From Gemmatimonadota bacterium (GTDB lineage: Bacteria > Gemmatimonadota > Gemmatimonadetes > Longimicrobiales > Gaopeijiaceae), in assembly GCA_029262115.1 (NCBI GenBank), contig JAJCZZ010000064.1, positions 1-64,000 of the forward strand: a stretch of DNA of 64,000 nt, written 5' to 3'. The notes below the pieces were generated by a model, which worked only from the letters and a program-made list of their open reading frames with translations, made no database searches and was not told where the DNA came from. Each line of letters starts with the position of its first letter. Positions within the stretch are counted from its first letter, which is position 1. A program made the translations under genes and the position numbers. Below are positions 59,054-64,000 of this stretch, in pieces.

Positions 59054-62000
59054 TCACCGCCCGCCCCGCCGCGACGGCCGCGGAAACGGCGGCGGCGTCA
59101 CCGTCGGCATCGGATTCGCCTCGATCAGACGGAGCACCTCCGCCACCGCCCGCTCCAATTGGGGATCACGCCCCTCTGCCACCGACTTCGCGTCCAGTAG
59201 AACTTCAATGTCCGGCGGAACCCCCTCGTTCTCGGCCACCCAGCGGTTGTTGATGGGGTCGAACACGGCGTTGTCGGGAGCGGTCAGGGCGCCGCCATCC
59301 ACCAGCGGGTAGTGGACGGACGATTTGACCAGCCCGCCCCACGTGCGGGCGCCGATCAACGGGCCGACGTTCTGCTGGCGGAAGGCCCACGGGAAGTAGT
59401 CACCACCGGAGCCGGCCAATTCGTTGATGAGCAAGACCTTTGGGCCGAGGATCCCCTGAGGCAGCAGAATCGGCTTGCCGCCAGGTACCTCGTTAGTGAT
59501 GGCGGCCCGCAGATCCCGGGTCATGTAGTCGACCATGTAGTCGTCGAGGTTGCCGCCGCCGTTGAAGCGTTCGTCGATGACGGCGCCCTCTTTGTGCTGC
59601 TGGGCGAAGTAGTAGCGATCGAACGACACGACGCCGCTCCCGCCCGTGTTGGGGATCCACGCGTAGGCGACCCGGCCACCCGACAGTTCGTCCACCCGCC
59701 GGCGATTGTCCTCCACCCACGCCCGCTGGCGGAGCGCGGTCTCCGAGCGGATCGGCTCGACCGTGACGGTCCAACTTCCGTCCATGGATGGGCGGTCGTT
59801 GATGTGTAGCACGGTTTGCATGCCCGCCGTGCCGTCCAACGCCTCGTAGGGATCCCGGGCGGTCGTCAACTCCTGGCCGTTCACTCCGACCAGGTATTGG
59901 CCCTCTTCGACGTTCAGCCCCGGTCGGTCGAGCGGAGCCGACAGGCCGGGATTCCACGCCTCGAACGTGTAGATGCGGTCGATCCGCCAGCGGCCGGAGT
60001 CGGCCCCGTAGTCCGCGCCGAGCAGCCCGACCCGTACGGTGTCGACGGCGGGGAAGTCCCCGCCGAAGACGAAGGAGTGGCCCACGGACAGTTCGCCGTT
60101 CACCTGATCCAGGATGTAGTTGAGATCGGAGCGGTGCCGGACGTGCTGGACAAGCGGGCGGTACCGCTCCCGCACGGCGTTCCAGTCGTTGCCGTGCATG
60201 CCGGGGTCGTAGAAGAAGTCCCGCTCGTAGCGCCACGCCTCGTCGAACATCTGGTGCCACTCGGCCGTCCGGTCGAGCTGGGTGCGCAGGTCCACCTCGA
60301 GTCGGCCGGAGCCACCCTCCGGCGGACGGGCGGTCCCGACGACGTGCCAGTTGGGACCCGAGCGGTAGATGATCTTTTCGCGGTCATTCGACACGGACAC
60401 GCCGAAGACGCCGCGGGCGAACACCGACGACTCGCGCTCCTCCATGTCGAATTTGTTCAGCACGAGTCCAGGCGTATTCGCTACGCGCTCGAGAACAAAC
60501 ACGCTTCCCTTCGGCCCGGGAGCGGTCCCCACATAGTTCCGCACGGGCATCGGCAGAGCGATGATGCGTCGCTCCACTCCATCGAAGTCGATGCGGACGA
60601 CCTCGTCATCGTCGGATTCGGCATTCGCGTCCTCGCCACCCGGTCGGGCGCCATCACCCGTGCCGGCACGATCACCCGTTCCCGATTCGCCGCCTCCCGC
60701 TCCCGCTCCGTCTCCGCCGGCCCCTCCCTCGCTGCCATCGCCTTCCACCGGCTCCTCGTCGGATTCGAGAGGGAAGGGCGTCGGATCGTCGTCTCGCAGC
60801 ACCATGACATAGGCGCCGTAGGTCGGCGCGTTGGCGAGGATGGAGCTGGTGTTCGCCCACCCGGAGTTCAACGCGAGGTTGGTACTGGCCAGGAAGTAGA
60901 GGTGTCGACCATCGGCATCCCAGGAGGGACTGACCGCGTCCGCCATCTCGTCGGTCAGCGGTGTCGCGGCGCCCGTGTCCACGTTCCACGCGACCACGCG
61001 GTGGTAGTTGTTCGGGAAGGTCTTGCCGAACGCGAGCCACTTCGAGTCGGGCGACCAGGTGAGCCCCATGCCGCCACGTTCGATGTTCGTGCCGCCCGTG
61101 TCGGCGGTGCGTACCCGCCCACCCTCGACATCTACCACCCGAATGCGTACGTCGTCGTCGACGAACGCGATGTAGGCACCGTCGGGAGACCACGTGACTT
61201 CCCACGCGAAGACGGATTCGCCGATGTCGATCGTGCGCTCCTCGCCCATGCCGTCCTGCTCGGAGATCACGAGCTCGTAGCCGGCACCCCGGTCGCGGAA
61301 CCAGGCGATGTGCTGTCCGTCCGGTGCCCACACGGGCGAGCGGTCCGCGGCGCCGGAACTATGCGACAGGTTACGCGCGCTGCCGTTTTCGACCGGGACC
61401 GTGAAGATTTCGCCACGCGCTTCGAACAGCGCCCTTTGGCCCGTCGGGGATAGCGATGCGTTGGTGGCCCGCCGGCTCACGTCTTCCCACCGGGTCGCGG
61501 CCCACGGGAAGTCGCCGACGACATCGATGTCGATTCGCCGCGAGCGGCCGGACGCCGGATCGAGTTCGTGGATATAGCCGTCCTGCTCGAAGACGAGTGC
61601 GCCCTCGTGGCCGGACAGGTTCTTCACTTCTGCGCCGCTGAAGTTGGTGATCTGGCGCGTGGCGCCGGAAGCGACGTCGTACGACCAAACGTTGTACGCG
61701 AAGTCGCGATCGGACACGAAGTAGATGGTTCCGTCCATCCAGACGGGGTGCATGTCGGTGGTGCGGTCGTTCGGAAGCCGTACTTCGTCCAGGTCGTCGA
61801 GGTCCAGGATGGTCAGCGCGGTGTTCTGTCCGCCTCGGTAGTCCCGGAACTCCCAGTCCCACCGGGACACTCGGTCCACGACCATGCGGCGCCCGTCGGC
61901 TGAGTAGGAGGCGTTGTGCCCCCACGGTGCCGGAAGCAGGGTCGAGGGGCCGCCTTCGGGTGAGACCGTCCATAGCCGCTGATAGCCAGTCGGCGCCGTC

Positions 62001-62404
62001 TCTCGGGTGGACGAATAGAGGACACGTGAGCCGTCCGGCGTCCAGCCCCGCGCGAACGTCTGCGCCGGGTACCACGTCAGCCGGGTCGGCGAACCCCCTT
62101 CGGCGGACACGACGTACACGTTGTTCGTCCCGGACCGGTTGCTCGTGAACGTGATCCACCGCCCGTCCGGCGAGAAGTGTGGGTCGGCCTCGACAGCGGG
62201 AGTGCTGGTCAGCCGCAGCGCCCGTCCACCGGCGCGCGGCGCCACCCAGAGGTCCGCACCGTACGCGAACGCGACCTGCGAGTCGCTCAGCGTGGGCTGA
62301 CGGAGGAGACGGGTGCCCTGGGCGGACGCGGGGGAAGCCACCGCGAGGACGGTGGCAACAACGGCGGCCAGGGCGGACAGGGCACCTGCGAGACGACGGA
62401 CCAT
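59054..62404 (-). CDS. Secreted tricorn-like S41 protease with PD40 propeller (paralogue)
   Basis: 1116 residues from the ATG at 62404, which starts a Sec signal (VRRLAGALSALAAVVATVLAVA). It has the same order as 50443-53817: PD40 blades (FSPDGRWITFTSN, WTPDGSRVLYSS, WAPDGQHIAWFRD, WSPDGAYIAFV), core and PDZ-like region (LNVEEGQYLVGVNGQELTTA), and S41 domain with GELSVGHSFV (His near 773), ELAGSGGDYFPW (Ser near 996) and IDERFNGGGN. Residues about 540-600 form a striking acidic Gly/Glu/Asp insert, a feature also seen, with different sequence, in the paralogue. It probably degrades peptides in the periplasm. The C-terminus is Pro/Arg-rich. Confidence 0.92.
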   Translation of the reverse strand: MVRRLAGALSALAAVVATVLAVASPASAQGTRLLRQPTLSDSQVAFAYGADLWVAPRAGGRALRLTSTPAVEADPHFSPDGRWITFTSNRSGTNNVYVVSAEGGSPTRLTWYPAQTFARGWTPDGSRVLYSSTRETAPTGYQRLWTVSPEGGPSTLLPAPWGHNASYSADGRRMVVDRVSRWDWEFRDYRGGQNTALTILDLDDLDEVRLPNDRTTDMHPVWMDGTIYFVSDRDFAYNVWSYDVASGATRQITNFSGAEVKNLSGHEGALVFEQDGYIHELDPASGRSRRIDIDVVGDFPWAATRWEDVSRRATNASLSPTGQRALFEARGEIFTVPVENGSARNLSHSSGAADRSPVWAPDGQHIAWFRDRGAGYELVISEQDGMGEERTIDIGESVFAWEVTWSPDGAYIAFVDDDVRIRVVDVEGGRVRTADTGGTNIERGGMGLTWSPDSKWLAFGKTFPNNYHRVVAWNVDTGAATPLTDEMADAVSPSWDADGRHLYFLASTNLALNSGWANTSSILANAPTYGAYVMVLRDDDPTPFPLESDEEPVEGDGSEGGAGGDGAGAGGGESGTGDRAGTGDGARPGGEDANAESDDDEVVRIDFDGVERRIIALPMPVRNYVGTAPGPKGSVFVLERVANTPGLVLNKFDMEERESSVFARGVFGVSVSNDREKIIYRSGPNWHVVGTARPPEGGSGRLEVDLRTQLDRTAEWHQMFDEAWRYERDFFYDPGMHGNDWNAVRERYRPLVQHVRHRSDLNYILDQVNGELSVGHSFVFGGDFPAVDTVRVGLLGADYGADSGRWRIDRIYTFEAWNPGLSAPLDRPGLNVEEGQYLVGVNGQELTTARDPYEALDGTAGMQTVLHINDRPSMDGSWTVTVEPIRSETALRQRAWVEDNRRRVDELSGGRVAYAWIPNTGGSGVVSFDRYYFAQQHKEGAVIDERFNGGGNLDDYMVDYMTRDLRAAITNEVPGGKPILLPQGILGPKVLLINELAGSGGDYFPWAFRQQNVGPLIGARTWGGLVKSSVHYPLVDGGALTAPDNAVFDPINNRWVAENEGVPPDIEVLLDAKSVAEGRDPQLERAVAEVLRLIEANPMPTVTPPPFPRPSRRGGR

Positions 62405-62520
62405 GGAAGGACGGCTCCAGCGGGAGAAAACGGATCCGCCCCAACGTCCCTCCCGCCCGCATCCCCGCGCAAGGCGAGTCGGGTCCGCCGCGCTCACGTC
62501 GGCGCCTCCGACGTCCCTAC

Positions 62521-62632
62521 CGTGGGCGCGCCTCGTCGCGCCTACGCAGTTCCCCCGCAACGCGCTCGCCACCGGCCTCCCCGACGTGGGCACGTTCCGC
62601 CGCGCTATGCAGTTCCCCACGACGCGCTAGCC
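62521..62632. repeat. Two imperfect tandem units of about 65 bp
   Basis: The segment from 62521 (CGTGGGCGCGCCTCG, CTACGCAGTTCCCC, ACGCGCT) recurs from 62585 (CGTGGGCACGTTCCG, CTATGCAGTTCCCC, ACGCGCT). The spacer between the broken ilvE and the protease gene holds nothing else I can identify. Confidence 0.55.
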
Positions 62633-62675
62633 GCTGGACGCGGTGTGCCTCCCCGCGTGGCTATGCCCCGATGCC

Positions 62676-63615
62676 TCAGACCGAAGCAGGCTCCCGCGCG
62701 CGCACCACGTCCAGCCACCCGTGCGCGTCAGGGCGGCGGCCGCGGGCGATGTCCAGGTACGCCGCTTGTAGCGACTTCGTGAGGGGACCCGGCGCCCCTG
62801 ACCCGACCTGAACGCGGTCCACCGAACGCACCGGCGTCACCTCGGAGGCCGTCCCGGCGAAGAAGATCTCCTCCGCCTGGTACAGCATCTCCCGGGGGAT
62901 CACACACTCCCGAGTCGGTATCCCCATATCCGATGCCAGTTTGAGGACGCAGTCACGCGTGATTCCCGCCAGCAGCGTCCCATCGAGTTGTGGGGTCAGC
63001 AGTTCGCCCTCGACCACGAGGAAGATGTTCTGGCCGCTGCCTTCGCTGACCGTTCCGCCGACGGCCAGGGCAATCGCCTCCTGAAAGCCGTTCGCCACCG
63101 CTTCCATCTTGATGAGTTGGCTGTTGATGTAGTTGCCACCCGCCTTCGCCAGGCTCGGGTGCGTGTTCGGCGCCGGTCGGAACCACGACGACACGCAGGC
63201 GTCCACACCTTGGTCCAGCGCCTCGGCGCCCAGGTACCGTCCCCAGGGCCAGGAGATGAGGAAGGTCTGGATCGGGCTCGGCTTCGGGTTCAGGCCGAGG
63301 GCTCCGACGCCTCGAAAGGAGATACCCCTCAGAGACACCGTTCCTCCGAATCAATTCGTGACACGCCTCGACCAACTCGTCCGGCTCGTATGCCAGATCC
63401 ATCTTGTAGATGCGGCACGAGGTGAAGAACCGTCGGATGTGATCGCCCAGGCGCATGGCGGCGGGTCCGTCCTCGGTCTCGTAGAAGCGGATCCCTTCGA
63501 AGATCGACGACCCGTAGTGGAGCGCGTGCGTCATCACGTGCACGTTGGCTTCCGCCCACGGGACGAAGGCGCCGTCGTTCCAGATCCATTCAGTGCTCGG
63601 TATCGCAGTGTTCAT
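62676..63615 (-). pseudogene. ilvE: Branched-chain amino acid aminotransferase, disrupted by a deletion
   Basis: The N-terminal part from the ATG at 63615 (MNTAIPSTEWIWNDGAFVPW, HALHYGSSIFEGIRFYETED) and the C-terminal part in another frame (FRGVGALGLNPKPSPIQTFL, AKAGGNYINSQL with the PLP Lys, SEGSGQNIFLV, AGTASEVTPVRSVD) together make a full IlvE of normal length. At 63318 the sequence goes directly from EGYL to FRGVG. Relatives have about four extra residues here (the RPL(I/V) motif), so 11 bases appear missing, which shifts the frame. Either the gene is dead or the lesion is an assembly error. A leader peptide and attenuator precede it. Confidence 0.85.
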
Positions 63616-63641
63616 ACTCGTTCTGATTCCAGGGAGAAATG

Positions 63642-63673
63642 AAAAAGCGCCGAACCCGGATGGGCGCGGCGCT
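63642..63673 (-). terminator. Attenuator-type intrinsic terminator in the ilvE leader
   Basis: On the minus strand, AGCGCCG pairs with CGGCGCT (inner CCC/GGG stem, ATCC loop) and is followed directly by five T residues. It lies between the leader-peptide stop (63701) and the ilvE ATG (63615), the position of an attenuator. Confidence 0.75.
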
Positions 63674-63700
63674 CGGCGGCGGCTGTCGAGGTCTCGCTCG

Positions 63701-63793
63701 TCAGCGTTCTCCGGGGCACCGGCCACCGTCGCTCCCGAGTACGATGCTCGGGAGACCGATAAGGACCAGGCCGCGGCGGAGAAGTGAGTTCAT
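63701..63793 (-). CDS. Leader peptide rich in Leu/Val/Ile (ilvE attenuation)
   Basis: A 30-residue peptide from the ATG at 63793: MNSLLRRG, then LVLIGLPSIVL, then GSDGGRCPGER. Eight of the eleven residues in positions 9-19 are branched-chain amino acids, and the whole peptide has eleven. GGGAAGG lies immediately before the ATG. A perfect 8-bp hairpin (63732-63739 with 63747-63754) overlaps the key codons, and a terminator lies 28 bases past the stop. This is the layout of ilv/leu transcription attenuation, where ribosome stalling at scarce Leu/Val/Ile codons would favour read-through. Longer frames start at 63898 without support. Confidence 0.75.
   Translation of the reverse strand: MNSLLRRGLVLIGLPSIVLGSDGGRCPGER
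63732..63754 (-). ncRNA. Pause-type hairpin in the ilvE leader RNA
   Basis: CTCCCGAG (63732-63739) and CTCGGGAG (63747-63754) form a perfect 8-bp stem with a 7-base loop, inside the leader-peptide codons for LPSIVLG. In attenuators such a hairpin pauses RNA polymerase until the ribosome arrives. Confidence 0.6.
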
Positions 63794-64000
63794 CCTTCCC
63801 AGGTACGGCCGCCGCAGCGCGACGTCAAGGAGCTCGCTGCCGCGGCGGTTTGAGCGGGGTCCTGGTGGGACGGTCGCGCCGAAGTCGGCGCCGGTCACGG
63901 GTGCCGTGATCGAGGCGGGTGGGAAGCGTCCCGAGCGCTACGTCGGGAGCCGACGATTCAGCCTAGATTCGCGACGGTTCTGCAACCGCGTGAAAAGGTT

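Overview
The window is high-G+C DNA from a Gram-negative-type bacterium. Many proteins carry lipoprotein or Sec signals, and there are outer-membrane porin-like proteins. The gene mix points to Gemmatimonadota or a close relative such as Acidobacteriota: five ATPase-less ADOP/MacB-type permeases (four paired with PadR regulators), two secreted tricorn-like S41 proteases, two long secreted M14 carboxypeptidases, a DUF6526 protein, a CPXCG protein and 6-bladed propeller lipoproteins. This assignment is inference from gene content, not from a marker gene. No rRNA, tRNA, CRISPR array or intact insertion sequence was seen.

Layout. 0.2-2.6 kb: an unrecognised gene, then debris of a type I restriction-modification locus lying between two 133-bp copies of the 3' end of a dicarboxylate/amino-acid symporter gene. 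2.7-9.6 kb: a minus-strand run of sensor kinase, PaaX-type repressor, HEAT-repeat/cyclophilin lipoprotein and the intact symporter. 10.2-12.5 kb: an alpha-oxoamine synthase overlapping an acetoacetate-decarboxylase-like protein, plus a CPXCG protein. 12.6-18.9 kb: two convergent PadR-ADOP cassettes. 19.1-20.9 kb: a Met-rich outer-membrane protein and a small His/Cys protein. 21.0-23.7 kb: an M14 carboxypeptidase.

23.8-30.2 kb: an NtrC-type two-component system diverges from a periplasmic cluster (cupredoxin, YtkA/FixH-like lipoprotein, porin-like protein, cytochrome c). 30.2-38.4 kb: an M14-ADOP pair and a third PadR-ADOP cassette. 38.5-42.4 kb: an unknown secreted protein overlapping recQ, a DinB-family protein and a gene fragment. 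42.5-44.2 kb: an M19 dipeptidase and a DUF6526 protein. 44.3-46.2 kb: three decayed genes. 46.3-49.3 kb: the fourth PadR-ADOP cassette. 49.3-53.8 kb: a quinone-reductase-like enzyme whose start codon lies in a 29-bp tandem repeat, and a tricorn-like protease. 54.0-58.5 kb: two propeller lipoproteins, tag, a small ORF and a neutral zinc metallopeptidase. 58.5-62.4 kb: a repeat-rich spacer and a second tricorn-like protease. 62.6-63.8 kb: ilvE broken by a small deletion, preceded by a branched-chain-amino-acid leader peptide and an attenuator-type terminator.

Themes. Much of the coding capacity is extracytoplasmic peptide degradation (two M14, two tricorn/S41, M19 dipeptidase, neutral metallopeptidase) together with amino-acid or dicarboxylate uptake, which fits a peptide-scavenging lifestyle. 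PadR-ADOP cassettes use 1-4 nt stop/start overlaps, and two of them have a similar palindrome where the promoter should lie. The most interesting items are the ilvE leader/attenuator with its lesion, the restriction-modification scar between symporter duplications, the two-component-linked copper/cytochrome cluster, the oxoamine-synthase/decarboxylase-like pair, and several unexplained intergenic repeat arrays.
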